A DNA stretch of 64,000 bases from Clostridium_AM tanneri (GCF_033659955.1 NZ_JARUJP010000005.1:62001-126000), one strand, 5' to 3'; positions 34,952-43,982 are shown, numbered from the stretch's first letter. Program-made: numbers and translations. Notes: generated from the letters alone by a model not told the origin.

Positions 34952-36046
34952 ATGGCAATATTAAGAAAAATTAAAAAAATGTTTAGAAAAACTCGATTTC
35001 TAATTTTATGCATAAGTTCCATATTAATTTTTGCCTCATTAATTGTTAGCTATGTTGAGATTATATATCAAAATAGACTTGAGGTAGATAACTTTAAAAC
35101 TAATAATCATGTTTCCTTTGTTTTTGATGAAACTGCAAACTATAAAGATTTATTGGAAGCTATTAAAAAATTAGAATTGGAAAAAGATATTATTATTAGT
35201 CATCAGGGTGGTAAGGCATTCCAAACGGGGGTTTACCCTGTTGGTATTTACTTTAATGGTAAGTATAGAAATGGTTATAACTTATTAAAAGGGCGTTTTT
35301 TTAACACGGATGATTTTAAAAATGATAAAAAAATAGCTATAGTTGGTAAAAGTGCTTTAAGTAATACAAAAGTTGAAAATGGCATTAGATATATTTATTG
35401 TGGTGAAGATAAATTTGAGATTATAGGGGTTATAGGGAAGAATAATACTGTTACAAGATATGATAATTTTGTTTTATATAATCTAAATTGTGCTTTTAAT
35501 GAGAAAGACAGAGAATATTTAAATACTCATTGGACTATAGACAGTATAGTAAAAGACAAAAACACTTTGAAAAATATTATTTCTAAGATTACTAAGAATA
35601 AAAATATCATTGGACTTGAACCTGAAAATGTTGAACCAAATCCTTTAAAAGCAGCTATATCAAATTCTAGATTTTTAATATTTAATTTTTTATTAGTAAT
35701 AGGCTGTATTTTGGTAAGTTTGATAACGGCTGTGATTTATTGGATAAGTGAAATTGCATTAGAAATTGCAATTAGAAAAATATATGGTGCTAGCAATAAA
35801 CATATTATGATAGATATAGGTAAACGGTATACTTTGGTGTCTATTTTTTGTTTGTGTATTGCATTAATTTTACAAAGAATTTTATTAACCTCAAATATAA
35901 TAAAAATACCGCATAACAATTTAAGTATAATTACTGTAGTATTTACTTTACTATTTGTTTTATTAATAGGTATAATAGTTATTTCTGCAGCTATGTTTAA
36001 AATAAGCAAAATTAATTTAAGTGAGTTAATTAAGGGAGAATTATAA
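34952..36046 (+). CDS. FtsX/MacB-type ABC transporter permease
   Basis: 364 aa from the ATG at 34952 (GGAGGG upstream; GTG or ATG starts before it are less well placed). One N-terminal membrane segment (about 12-34) is followed by a 200-residue extracytoplasmic domain and three C-terminal helices, the MacB/FtsX topology. IRKIYGASNKHI after the second helix matches the FtsX coupling segment (usually RxxGA). It ends NLSELIKGEL, nearly the same as the end of the next permease. DNA is very AT-rich compared with the core genes, suggesting transfer. Confidence 0.85.
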   Translation: MAILRKIKKMFRKTRFLILCISSILIFASLIVSYVEIIYQNRLEVDNFKTNNHVSFVFDETANYKDLLEAIKKLELEKDIIISHQGGKAFQTGVYPVGIYFNGKYRNGYNLLKGRFFNTDDFKNDKKIAIVGKSALSNTKVENGIRYIYCGEDKFEIIGVIGKNNTVTRYDNFVLYNLNCAFNEKDREYLNTHWTIDSIVKDKNTLKNIISKITKNKNIIGLEPENVEPNPLKAAISNSRFLIFNFLLVIGCILVSLITAVIYWISEIALEIAIRKIYGASNKHIMIDIGKRYTLVSIFCLCIALILQRILLTSNIIKIPHNNLSIITVVFTLLFVLLIGIIVISAAMFKISKINLSELIKGEL

Positions 36047-36048
36047 TT

Positions 36049-37281
36049 ATGAAATTTAAACATGCTTTTCGTGCAATTTCAAGAAAAGGTTTTTTTTCAC
36101 TATTATTGATAATACAATTGGTTTTTTGTTTTTACTCAATTTATGAAAATTTAAATTTGAATCAAAAAATTAGTTTAGAAACTAAAAAAATAGAGAAATA
36201 CTTTAAAAATAAAAAAGTTTATACTTTAAAAGCTCCTAATCTTTTTGGAAGAGATGTGGATATGTCAAAGTTAAATGAAGCATTTAATAAATTATATTCT
36301 AATTCAAATTACGAATTTTTAAAAATAGACATAGGAAGTATTTCAATTAAAAGTTTCAAAGATTTTGAGCAATTTAAAGCATATGATTTTCAAGTTGAAA
36401 AAGAATATTTTTTAGCTAAAAATATTACTTTAGACAAAAATTATTTTAAGAATTATCCTGTTAAGGTTAAATACGGAAGATTATTTAATGATGAAGAGTA
36501 TAAGGTTAATTATAAACGTGACAGAACAATTCCTATTTTAGTTGGCTCAAATTATAGCAAGTATTTTAAGGTAGGTGATGAAATTCCTATTGACCCATCT
36601 ATTGGAAAAGGTAAAGGGCAAATAATAGGTATACTTGAAGAAAACCAATATTCACCTGGAAATGTTATTCAACCTAATTTAAAATATTTAAATTTAAATA
36701 ATTATATTATAACTACTGAGTTAGTTTTTGAAGAGGATTATTACAAAAACTTATTTGCATTTAATGGAAATTATATTATGTTTGATAATTCTATAGAAGA
36801 ATATGAAATACAAAATTATCTGAATGATATAAAAGAAACTTTTAATAGTATACCTCACTTAAATGTAGGTACAAGAGATTTAACAAAATACATAGAAGCA
36901 GAGTCATCTTTGTTTAAGGCGCAAAGAGAAATAACCTTTACTACAGCCATTAGTATTATAATCTTTGTATGTGTAACCTTAATTATAACATTATTAAATT
37001 CAATAAATAAAAGAAAGAAAGAATTTGGTATACATATTATGTGTGGTGGAAAATTGTTAGATATTGCTGCAATTACATACTTACAAATATTAATTATATT
37101 TGTAAACTCATATTTGATAAGTGTAGCATTTATATATTTTCAATACAAAGCAGACATTAATTTTCATATTTTAAGTATGGAGTTTATAATAATGTTATTT
37201 ATTTCTATAGCAACTGCTGTATTACCAGTAATAAAAATATTCAATCTAAATCTTAGTGAATTAATAAAAGGAGATGAGTAG
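36049..37281 (+). CDS. FtsX-family ABC transporter permease, second subunit
   Basis: 410 aa, two bases after the first permease stop. It has an N-terminal membrane segment, an extracytoplasmic domain of about 260 residues and three C-terminal helices (TAISIIIFVCVTLIITLLN and later). The FGIHIMCGGKLLDI segment matches the FtsX coupling region. The end NLSELIKGDE mirrors the partner permease, so the two are probably a diverged pair making a heterodimer. This architecture serves peptide export or antimicrobial resistance rather than nutrient uptake. Confidence 0.85.
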   Translation: MKFKHAFRAISRKGFFSLLLIIQLVFCFYSIYENLNLNQKISLETKKIEKYFKNKKVYTLKAPNLFGRDVDMSKLNEAFNKLYSNSNYEFLKIDIGSISIKSFKDFEQFKAYDFQVEKEYFLAKNITLDKNYFKNYPVKVKYGRLFNDEEYKVNYKRDRTIPILVGSNYSKYFKVGDEIPIDPSIGKGKGQIIGILEENQYSPGNVIQPNLKYLNLNNYIITTELVFEEDYYKNLFAFNGNYIMFDNSIEEYEIQNYLNDIKETFNSIPHLNVGTRDLTKYIEAESSLFKAQREITFTTAISIIIFVCVTLIITLLNSINKRKKEFGIHIMCGGKLLDIAAITYLQILIIFVNSYLISVAFIYFQYKADINFHILSMEFIIMLFISIATAVLPVIKIFNLNLSELIKGDE

Positions 37282-37283
37282 TT

Positions 37284-37958
37284 ATGCCATTAATAGAATT
37301 AAATAGTGTCCATAAAATATATGGATCAAATTTAAATAAAGTGACAGCTTTACATAATTTAAATTTAAAAATTAATAAGGGAGAATTGCTAGCCATAGTT
37401 GGTCCTTCTGGTTCGGGTAAATCTACTCTTCTTAATATAATTGGTACTTTAGATACTGTTACCAAAGGTGAATATTTACTAAATGGTAAAAATATTAATA
37501 ATCTAAATAAATTACAATTAGCTCAAATAAGAAATAAAACTTTTGGATTTGTTGTTCAGCATTTTGCACTTATAAGCGATTATACAGTATTTGAAAATGT
37601 AGAAATACCATTAGAATATGCTAAAGTTAAATTAAAAGATAGAAAATCAAAAATAGAAAATTTATTAGTAAAATTAGAAATGCAAAATAAGGTTAACTGT
37701 AATATTAAAGAGTTATCTGGCGGACAATGCCAAAGAGTAGCTATTGCAAGGGCTTTAGCCAATAATCCTGAAATAATATTAGCAGATGAACCAACTGGTG
37801 CATTAGATCAAGAAACTGGAAAAGCTGTTTTAAATATTTTTAAAGATTTAAATAAACAAGGGAAAACTATAATTATTGTTACTCACGATTATAAAATTGC
37901 GGAACAATGTAATAGAATTATTAAAATGGAAGACGGAAACATTATCCAGGAAATTTAA
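37284..37958 (+). CDS. ABC transporter ATPase, MacB/LolD type
   Basis: 224 aa. Walker A GPSGSGKST near residue 38, Q-loop FVVQHFALISDYTVFENV, signature LSGGQCQRVAIARAL and Walker B IILADEPTGALD are all intact, then the H-loop TIIIVTHDYKIA. GGAGATGAG precedes the ATG, overlapping the end of the permease gene. It powers the two FtsX-type permeases upstream. ADEPTGALD is typical of the MacB/LolD/BceA group. Confidence 0.95.
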   Translation: MPLIELNSVHKIYGSNLNKVTALHNLNLKINKGELLAIVGPSGSGKSTLLNIIGTLDTVTKGEYLLNGKNINNLNKLQLAQIRNKTFGFVVQHFALISDYTVFENVEIPLEYAKVKLKDRKSKIENLLVKLEMQNKVNCNIKELSGGQCQRVAIARALANNPEIILADEPTGALDQETGKAVLNIFKDLNKQGKTIIIVTHDYKIAEQCNRIIKMEDGNIIQEI

Positions 37959-38035
37959 ATGTAAAAACGATTCCACTTAAAGTAATAGATTCTAAATGGT
38001 GTAATAACGCAGCTGATCTACGGACAGTAAAAAAG

Positions 38036-38082
38036 CTTCTCACAGAACTGTACGTGAAAGTCTCCTTTCATACGGTTCTTGT
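38036..38082 (-). mobile_element. Group II intron domain V remnant
   Basis: On the minus strand GAACCGTATGAAAG, a GAGA loop, then CTTTCACGTACAGTTC matches the shape and core bases of intron domain V. No reverse transcriptase frame is nearby, so only a scrap remains. Confidence 0.55.
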
Positions 38083-38083
38083 T

Positions 38084-38240
38084 AAGCGTGTAAATAATTT
38101 TGTGTAAACTGAATAAAAAGCACTCTTTCTTAGCAAGAATTTGGATATATATTAGACCAAATATTTACAAGAAGGAGTGTTTTTTTATATCCAAAATTTC
38201 TAAAGAAACTTTAAGAAGTTATGTAAGCGTAAAAAATTAA
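38084..38240 (+). mobile_element. IS256-type insertion sequence remnant (left end)
   Basis: GTGTAAATAATTTTGTGTAAACT at 38088-38110 resembles IS256-family terminal repeats. About 75 bases on, after AAGGAGTG, ATATCC begins SKISKETLRSYV, like the N terminus of these transposases (usually SKIPKETLR), with the start ATG changed to ATA and a stop after about 18 codons. The rest is lost. Confidence 0.5.
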
Positions 38241-38447
38241 GTACGTAGATAGTATATCACGTCAAGCCTCTTATGCTAGTGAGTTTGAAAAGGCTTAAAA
38301 TTTTTCAAAATCGAGCTAGCATTAGAGGATGTTATTGAAGTGAGGGCCAACAGAGCAGTACATATCTGCCCACCACACAGGTCGCCAAGTCTATCTTCTA
38401 AGACCTTTTGTGACGCAATAAAATGGAAGTTTCAATTAAACAAAACA
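38241..38447. other. Unassigned region beside element remnants
   Basis: Short open stretches on both strands but no start with a ribosome binding site. It is probably more element debris. Confidence 0.4.
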
Positions 38448-38972
38448 TTAAAGCTTATTGTCGTTCTTAATAAAATACCTATTAGAATAACCTATAAATA
38501 CAGTCAAAATGTAGTCAAATATTATAAATACTATTTGAGCTCCAATTATAAGAACATACATTGGAATATATACATTCAATAAGTTTGGAAAAAACAACTT
38601 ATATGCTAGAAATAATAATCCTAAGGTTATATTAAAAAATGCTAACTTTAACATAATCTCGATATGAATCTTCCTCAATTTCTCAACATAGAATTTAATT
38701 ATTCCATACAATCCAAAGAATACTATATAAGCGACTACTGTATTTCTAATGCCGCAGACAACTAGAGAAAGTAATGAAGTAGCAAAATAAATAACTACTG
38801 CATTTTTTATGTTAGTTGTTATAACGGATAAGGGAATAATACAGGAGGCTACAACAAGTAGGTAGGCCTTATTTACTGGGACTATGGTGCTTAAGTAAAT
38901 TAAAATAACACCTATGGCAGTAAAAAGACCGCCCTTAGCTATATATCCAGTTTTCTTTCTTCTAGAATTCAT
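38448..38972 (-). CDS. Hypothetical integral membrane protein
   Basis: 174 aa from the ATG at 38972; AGAAGGG lies 12 bases upstream, so a TTG just before it is an alternative start. Five or six hydrophobic helices follow a short basic N terminus (NSRRKKTGYIAKGGLFTAIG), a shape like small ECF S components or other multi-pass proteins of unknown role. I cannot name a family. The start region lies 18 bases beyond the stop of the DnaJ-domain gene, so it is the last gene of an operon with DUF5685 and DnaJ. Confidence 0.7.
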   Translation of the reverse strand: MNSRRKKTGYIAKGGLFTAIGVILIYLSTIVPVNKAYLLVVASCIIPLSVITTNIKNAVVIYFATSLLSLVVCGIRNTVVAYIVFFGLYGIIKFYVEKLRKIHIEIMLKLAFFNITLGLLFLAYKLFFPNLLNVYIPMYVLIIGAQIVFIIFDYILTVFIGYSNRYFIKNDNKL

Positions 38973-38989
38973 CAAGTTACACAACCCTT

Positions 38990-39592
38990 CTAGCAGCAAT
39001 CAATAAAGTCTCCTCCACCGCATTCACAGCAGCAGTCAAGGCAGTATAGAGTGGCACAAATATCACATAAACCTCTATCCTTGCCTCTGTTATTGTAGTA
39101 GGGCTCTCTATAAGAACTATTCATATTATTTAATCTATTAAATTCATCTCTGTACTTAAAGTTATTAGGAGATAACCTGCAGGCTAAGTTTAGGTAATTA
39201 TAAGCCTCGTTATGCCATCCTTTTCTTAAACTTAATAAACCCATTAAGTAATTCCACTCAGCATCCCTAGTAGTAACCTTTCTAAGTTCATCTTCTGCCC
39301 TGCCTAAGTTGCCGTTTCTTATGTCCATTTCGATAGTTTGATAAGAATTTGAATTATAGCTGTTTTGGCTAGAGTTTCCATAACTATTGTATTGAGAGGA
39401 TTCTGGAGCGTTACTCATTAAGTAATCATACGCTTCGTTAAGCTCTTTTAATTTATCTTCAGCTAAATCACGCAGTGGATTATTACCATATTGATCAGGA
39501 TGGTACTTTTTTACCAGTTCTCTATAAGCTTTTTTTATCTCGTCCTTTGAAGCAGTTTTTCTTACTTCCAGCACCTCATATGGATCTCTCAT
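38990..39592 (-). CDS. J-domain protein with cysteine-rich tail
   Basis: 200 aa from the ATG at 39592. Residues 1-68 are a J domain (MRDPYEVLEVRKTASKDEIK) with the essential HPD in KKYHPDQYG. A low-complexity N/S/Y linker follows, then a TPR-like part (GNLGRAEDELRKVTTRDAEW, YLMGLLSLRKGWHNEAYNYL). The last 25 residues hold ten cysteines (CDIC, CCCEC and a final CC), likely metal binding. It should recruit and stimulate DnaK for a particular client. The usual DnaJ zinc domain is missing. It overlaps the DUF5685 gene by 17 bases. Confidence 0.9.
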   Translation of the reverse strand: MRDPYEVLEVRKTASKDEIKKAYRELVKKYHPDQYGNNPLRDLAEDKLKELNEAYDYLMSNAPESSQYNSYGNSSQNSYNSNSYQTIEMDIRNGNLGRAEDELRKVTTRDAEWNYLMGLLSLRKGWHNEAYNYLNLACRLSPNNFKYRDEFNRLNNMNSSYREPYYNNRGKDRGLCDICATLYCLDCCCECGGGDFIDCC

Positions 39593-40454
39593 TTTTACAT
39601 ACACCCCTTTTAAACACTTTATCCATTTTCTCTAAAAGACCAAATTGGAGAATGTTATATAGTAAATCTTCATTCTTCTTTAAAGGAAGTTTATTTAAGT
39701 AGTACATACATTGAGCTGCACTAGTACCTAAAATAAAGTCTATTCTATCCTCGATTTCTTTTGAAAATTCAATATAAGACCTTCTATCTTTGTTAAAGCA
39801 ACTGTTTATAACATTAAACTTTTTATCTCTCATATCTCTCTCTAAGTCATCCCATCCATCTATGATATAAATCCACTTACCAAGATTGTATCCAAGCCAG
39901 TATAGATTTTCTTTATTTTCATCATTTCTATAAGCTGATAGTATAAAACCTGTAAGCTCTCCAAAGGGATGAGATATTTCATCAATAGACCTATTTTGTG
40001 GATTTGACTCAATTTTATATAATTCATTTAGTGTATTCTCTATATAATTTAAGTGACTGCGAAAATTTGATGACATTTTATTTAAGTATCTTTTAAAAAG
40101 CAAAGAAAAAATTTTGCTTTTCGTTGAATTATCATCATTTATATTATCTACAAATTTATAATAACTTAATGCAGTATTGCAAAAGGCTGCATATTCTAAG
40201 CTTTGGTTATCCATGATGCTTATTTTTTTTCTAAATCCATGCATAGCACAAACCTTTTTACTGTAGACAGGAATGTCATCATTCAAGGAGTCTAAAAGTA
40301 TAGCCAAGAAAGTCATATCATAGTTAAGTGCAGCTCTAGGGATATTGCCTATAGTGGCCTTTATAGAGCGGCACAATCCGCAGTAGTAAGCCTTGAATTT
40401 TTCATAGTCCTTTATTTTAAGCTCCATTTTGCAAGGAGTAACGTAACCAAACAT
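39576..40454 (-). CDS. DUF5685 family protein
   Basis: 292 aa, cytoplasmic and largely helical. The N terminus FGYVTPCKMELKIKDYEKFK followed by YYCGLCRSIK, with its conserved cysteines, is the DUF5685 signature; the function is unknown. AGGAGAAG precedes the ATG. It overlaps the J-domain gene downstream, suggesting that the two proteins act together; a J-domain protein beside it hints that DUF5685 could be its client or partner. Confidence 0.8.
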   Translation of the reverse strand: MFGYVTPCKMELKIKDYEKFKAYYCGLCRSIKATIGNIPRAALNYDMTFLAILLDSLNDDIPVYSKKVCAMHGFRKKISIMDNQSLEYAAFCNTALSYYKFVDNINDDNSTKSKIFSLLFKRYLNKMSSNFRSHLNYIENTLNELYKIESNPQNRSIDEISHPFGELTGFILSAYRNDENKENLYWLGYNLGKWIYIIDGWDDLERDMRDKKFNVINSCFNKDRRSYIEFSKEIEDRIDFILGTSAAQCMYYLNKLPLKKNEDLLYNILQFGLLEKMDKVFKRGVCKNERSI

Positions 40455-40476
40455 TTAACTTCTCCTATAGTGTAGT

Positions 40477-41034
40477 TTAGACATTTTCTACTAATCCAGT
40501 AATATTTAATTCTTTTAGGATATCATATATAGTCTTTGAAGTAGTATCTTCCATGGTATATCCTAGGAGTTTAACTACTTCTTCTAATTCCGTATCATCT
40601 GATGTTTCGATTTCAATGTAAGGAAAAGGACAAAAGGACTTTTCATTTATGTCAATTTCAACTAAGGTATTTTTATATTTATAACTTTCTCTATATTTTT
40701 TTACTGATTGAACAAGCTCCAAGCCTAGGGACTTAAATATATTTTCACCAGCTTTTGAATCTAATATTTCAGTTTCATTTTCCTCCATTACTTTATATTT
40801 ATCTTGACTTAGCAATTTCTTTGTAGTCATGTAGTATCTATTATTATTCTTTATTAGATCCTCCACTATTCTTATTCTTGCATAACCTTTATTACTTAAT
40901 AGTCTTCTATCACCAAAGTCAAAAAGGTTGTTTATTTGATTTTCTTCTTTAACTTTAGTAGCGTTGATCTGGTTAAGTTTTGTTCTTATATTATCTACAT
41001 CAATATTAATTATTCTTGTTTCAAATTCTTTCAC
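40477..41034 (-). CDS. CYTH domain protein (class IV adenylate cyclase-like)
   Basis: 185 aa from the GTG at 41034, with AGGTGA upstream, which gives the usual CYTH beginning KEFETRIINID (ExExK-like); a longer frame starts at 41055. Alternating charged strands follow: YARIRIVEDL, YYMTTKKLL, KYRESYKYKNTLVEIDIN and YIEIETS, forming the triphosphate tunnel. Such proteins are cyclases, thiamine triphosphatases or polyphosphatases; which one cannot be told. It is transcribed towards DUF5685, 22 bases apart. Confidence 0.82.
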   Translation of the reverse strand: MKEFETRIINIDVDNIRTKLNQINATKVKEENQINNLFDFGDRRLLSNKGYARIRIVEDLIKNNNRYYMTTKKLLSQDKYKVMEENETEILDSKAGENIFKSLGLELVQSVKKYRESYKYKNTLVEIDINEKSFCPFPYIEIETSDDTELEEVVKLLGYTMEDTTSKTIYDILKELNITGLVENV

Positions 41035-41246
41035 TTTAATCACCTGCTTTTGCATATTTGTCGTTATTTTGAATTATACCATAAGTTGTCATTTGTGTAT
41101 AATATTTAGCAAAGGTATGGGAAGTTATCAGCTAAGATTAAAGGATATTTTCGCAGCTAATGCTGTGAATTAAATTAAGTATATAAGAACTGATGTTGAA
41201 AATAAAGGAAATATGGTATAAATTATATATACTGGGGGTGGATACC

Positions 41247-41978
41247 ATGACAAATATACTAGTAGCTGAAGATGACATTATTCAAAGAGAAAATCTTATA
41301 AAAATGATTAAGGAAGCAGATATAAATACTAATATATATGAAGCAGACAGTAAAGAAGAAGCTTTAAAAATTTCTGAGGAAGCATGGATAGACTTTTTTT
41401 ATATAGATGTTGCATTAAGAAATTCTTCTGGAATAGAACTAGCATTAGAGCTTAGGGTATTGGAAAAGTATAAATTTAGCTGGATAGTTTTTATAACAAC
41501 TAATATAAACTATATGATAAAGGCCTTTAAAGAGATACATTGTTATGATTATATAATGAAGCCCTATGATAAGGATCAGGTAATTAGCATTACGAGACAG
41601 TTAATTTCAGGAAGTCATAAGCTCATTCCTTTGAAAAATAAGGACAGGTATGTTGTTTTTGAAATACAAAAGGGTATTACTGTAAAAATAAATGTAAATG
41701 AAATTGTATTTATAGAAGTCAGCTTTAGAAAGCTTAAATTACACACTAAGATGGGACTGTATGAACTAAAAAGACTTGCATTAAACAAGGCCTTAGAGAT
41801 GATTGATAGCGAAAATATAATACAAAGTCATAAATCCTTTGCAGTTAATACTGATTTTATAAGTAAAATCGAAAGTGTTTCTCCAAAGCAGTGGGAAATT
41901 AGTTTTAAAGGTTATAAAGATAAGGCACTCCTGAGCTATAACTTTAAAAATGTAGTTATGGAAAAGTTTAAGCAATAG
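41247..41978 (+). CDS. agrA: LytTR response regulator, AgrA-like
   Basis: 243 aa from the ATG at 41247 (GGGGGTGG upstream; the frame extends back to 41193 without a good start). The receiver has acidic D9/D10, phosphorylated D54 and K105 (MKPYDKD). The LytTR DNA-binding domain covers about 140-243 (KINVNEIVFIEVSFRKLKLH, QSHKSFAVNTDFISKIE). AgrA-type regulators activate genes when the cyclic peptide signal builds up. The AgrC-like kinase follows 47 bases later and agrBD are convergent, which supports the name. Confidence 0.9.
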   Translation: MTNILVAEDDIIQRENLIKMIKEADINTNIYEADSKEEALKISEEAWIDFFYIDVALRNSSGIELALELRVLEKYKFSWIVFITTNINYMIKAFKEIHCYDYIMKPYDKDQVISITRQLISGSHKLIPLKNKDRYVVFEIQKGITVKINVNEIVFIEVSFRKLKLHTKMGLYELKRLALNKALEMIDSENIIQSHKSFAVNTDFISKIESVSPKQWEISFKGYKDKALLSYNFKNVVMEKFKQ

Positions 41979-42025
41979 CTCTTATATACTTGTATCTTTA
42001 TTAAAATATTAAGGGGGGAGTTTAT

Positions 42026-43282
42026 ATGGAGATAGTTAAGGATTTTATTGTTACGTTTATAGAATCAAACGCTTTTATGCTTTTCTGGTGTAAGTTTAGC
42101 TTAAAAACAGAAGATATTTTATTTAAAAATATACCTATAGCATTTATCTCCTCACTTGTAATGGCTGTTACATATTCTATACATAAAAACTTTAGTATGA
42201 TTTTAACTTATATTATTATGGTAAGTTTAATATCATTTTTTTATAAAGAGAGGTTTGCGAGGACTTTTTTAGGATTTTCTATAGTTCTAATATTAATAAT
42301 GATTTTACAGCTGATTTTAATGTATTTCTTGGGTTTTCTTATTTCAGATAAGTATGTAGATTCTTTTACTTACAATGCTAGTATACAATTAGTTATACTT
42401 TTATCTTCTGTTGCAATATATTATTTTGTGCCAAACAAAAAGATGTTAGATATCATTGAACTAAATTCAAAGATAGCAGTTTATATGATTATAAACTTTA
42501 TTGGATATATATTAGTTTTTAAAGTAGTTTGGGAGTATAATAAGAATTTAATTTTAAATAATATAATACTTTTTATAGGAATGATTATAATGATTTTTAT
42601 ATTAAACTTGTTTCTTTGCTATAATATTGTAAAGATAAATGAGGAGAAGAAGTTAATAGAGGTTCATAATAAATATAATCCTATCATTGAAAACATTATA
42701 GAAGAAGCTAGGAGAAAGCAGCATGATTTTAAAAATCATATAAATACTATTAATGGAATTGTACAAGTAGCAAAAGAAGAAGAATTAAAAGCAAGTCTGA
42801 CAACATACATAAAATCTTTAAATTATTTTACTAAAAATATTGAAGATATAATTTATATTGATAATTTAATAATAAGAGCCGTAATTTATAGTAAACTATG
42901 TGAAGCTGAGAAAAAGAATATAAGTTTTTCTTATTCTGTAAGCAATGATGCATTAGATTGGAAAGTAAAGGAGTATGAGCTTTCTGATATGATAACCAAC
43001 CTTTTAAATAACGCTTTTGAAGCGACAGAGAATAGCATAGAAAAGAGTGTTACCATAAATATATTTGAAGAAGGTGATAAAAATATAATAGAAGTAAAAA
43101 ACAGTGTATCCTCAATAAACTCAGAGGATTTTAAGGACATGTTTAATAGAGGTTTTTCTACTAAGAAGGGCAAAAATAGAGGATATGGTTTATATAATAT
43201 AAAAAAGATAGTTGAATCTAACGGAGGTATAATTCAACTATCCTTTGACAATTGCTATATATGTTTTAGAATATCACTCTAA
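42026..43282 (+). CDS. agrC: Sensor histidine kinase, AgrC-like
   Basis: 418 aa. Six or seven hydrophobic helices fill residues 10-205, as in AgrC peptide receptors. The H box RRKQHDFKNHINTINGI places the phosphorylated histidine at H233; the N box NLLNNAFEAT and the glycine loop GRGFSTKKGKNRGYGLYNIK form the GHKL ATPase domain. It should sense the peptide made by AgrB/AgrD outside the cell and phosphorylate the regulator. AGGGGGGAG precedes the ATG. Its 3' end overlaps the convergent agrD end by nine bases. Confidence 0.92.
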   Translation: MEIVKDFIVTFIESNAFMLFWCKFSLKTEDILFKNIPIAFISSLVMAVTYSIHKNFSMILTYIIMVSLISFFYKERFARTFLGFSIVLILIMILQLILMYFLGFLISDKYVDSFTYNASIQLVILLSSVAIYYFVPNKKMLDIIELNSKIAVYMIINFIGYILVFKVVWEYNKNLILNNIILFIGMIIMIFILNLFLCYNIVKINEEKKLIEVHNKYNPIIENIIEEARRKQHDFKNHINTINGIVQVAKEEELKASLTTYIKSLNYFTKNIEDIIYIDNLIIRAVIYSKLCEAEKKNISFSYSVSNDALDWKVKEYELSDMITNLLNNAFEATENSIEKSVTINIFEEGDKNIIEVKNSVSSINSEDFKDMFNRGFSTKKGKNRGYGLYNIKKIVESNGGIIQLSFDNCYICFRISL

Positions 43283-43411
43283 AAGGCTTTTGGGTACATC
43301 TGGTTCACCGATAAAGCCCAAGCAAGCAGATTTAGTTACAATAGTTGAGAACAAGACTAAAAATAAACCCATTCTATTTAATAGTAGCTTTGAAGGTTTT
43401 TTAAATTTCAT
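43274..43411 (-). CDS. agrD: AgrD-like autoinducer prepeptide
   Basis: 45 aa, too short for most gene finders. The ATG at 43411 has AGGAG seven bases upstream and lies one base after the agrB stop. Layout fits AgrD: basic amphipathic leader (MKFKKPSKLLLNRMGLFLVL), a core region with C30 (STIVTKSACLGFIG) and an acidic C-terminal tail (EPDVPKSLLE). AgrB would cut after the core and close a thiolactone ring through C30; the ring is probably the residues from C30 to about G35, but its exact ends cannot be read from sequence. Confidence 0.9.
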   Translation of the reverse strand: MKFKKPSKLLLNRMGLFLVLFSTIVTKSACLGFIGEPDVPKSLLE

Positions 43412-43412
43412 A

Positions 43413-43982
43413 TTAAGACTCCTTTCTTATTGGTATTATTAATTGTAATATCTGAAGTAAAATAGTCATAAAGCCGCAATTTAAGTATGCTGTGTTATCT
43501 ATAAAAAATAATAGAATAACTATCCAAAGAAACATATGAAAGATGGAGATAAATTTTAAGTACCATCTTCTTTTTTTATCTTTAACTGGACGCTTAGTAT
43601 TTGGGTAAGGACTTTTAAAGAATACTATTATGATACTTAATAAGGATACAGCCTTGTAGGTTAAAATACTTAGCCTAGGAAACATAGGAGCTGCCAGAGA
43701 AGTAGTTAAGAAAAACAAGGTTGTCCATAATAAACACTTTGTTGTAGTGTCAGCATGATATCCTCCTGAAAAAATTCTTATTGAAAGCAAAACTGCCATA
43801 GAAAACAGTAAGTACTGTATTCTTCCAAGTATAAGAAACAATATTGTCAATACTATTATCTTAAAGCATTCATTTAAGATAACCTGGAATGAGTAATTTA
43901 TTTTCTCTAAGTCTTCAGTATTCTTAATATCACTATTATTTTTTATATAAGATGTGAGTTTGTATGATAGATTTTTTAACAT
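43413..43982 (-). CDS. agrB: AgrB-like peptide processing protease
   Basis: 189 aa, the AgrB size. The catalytic pair is visible: H76 in FSGGYHAD and C83 in TKCLLW, the same spacing as in known AgrB. Five or so membrane helices follow. It cleaves the AgrD C-terminal tail and makes the cyclic peptide. AAGGTG lies nine bases before the ATG. Transcribed with agrD towards the kinase gene. Its leader is duplicated at 44820-44917. Confidence 0.95.
   Translation of the reverse strand: MLKNLSYKLTSYIKNNSDIKNTEDLEKINYSFQVILNECFKIIVLTILFLILGRIQYLLFSMAVLLSIRIFSGGYHADTTTKCLLWTTLFFLTTSLAAPMFPRLSILTYKAVSLLSIIIVFFKSPYPNTKRPVKDKKRRWYLKFISIFHMFLWIVILLFFIDNTAYLNCGFMTILLQILQLIIPIRKES

Noticed and set aside
38340..38582. 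80-codon plus-strand frame beside the IS remnants
   Set aside because: No ribosome binding site and it runs into the 3' end of the opposite membrane-protein gene.
43245..43442. Plus-strand 65-codon frame at the agrC/agrD junction
   Set aside because: No ribosome binding site, and the opposite strand codes a convincing agrD.
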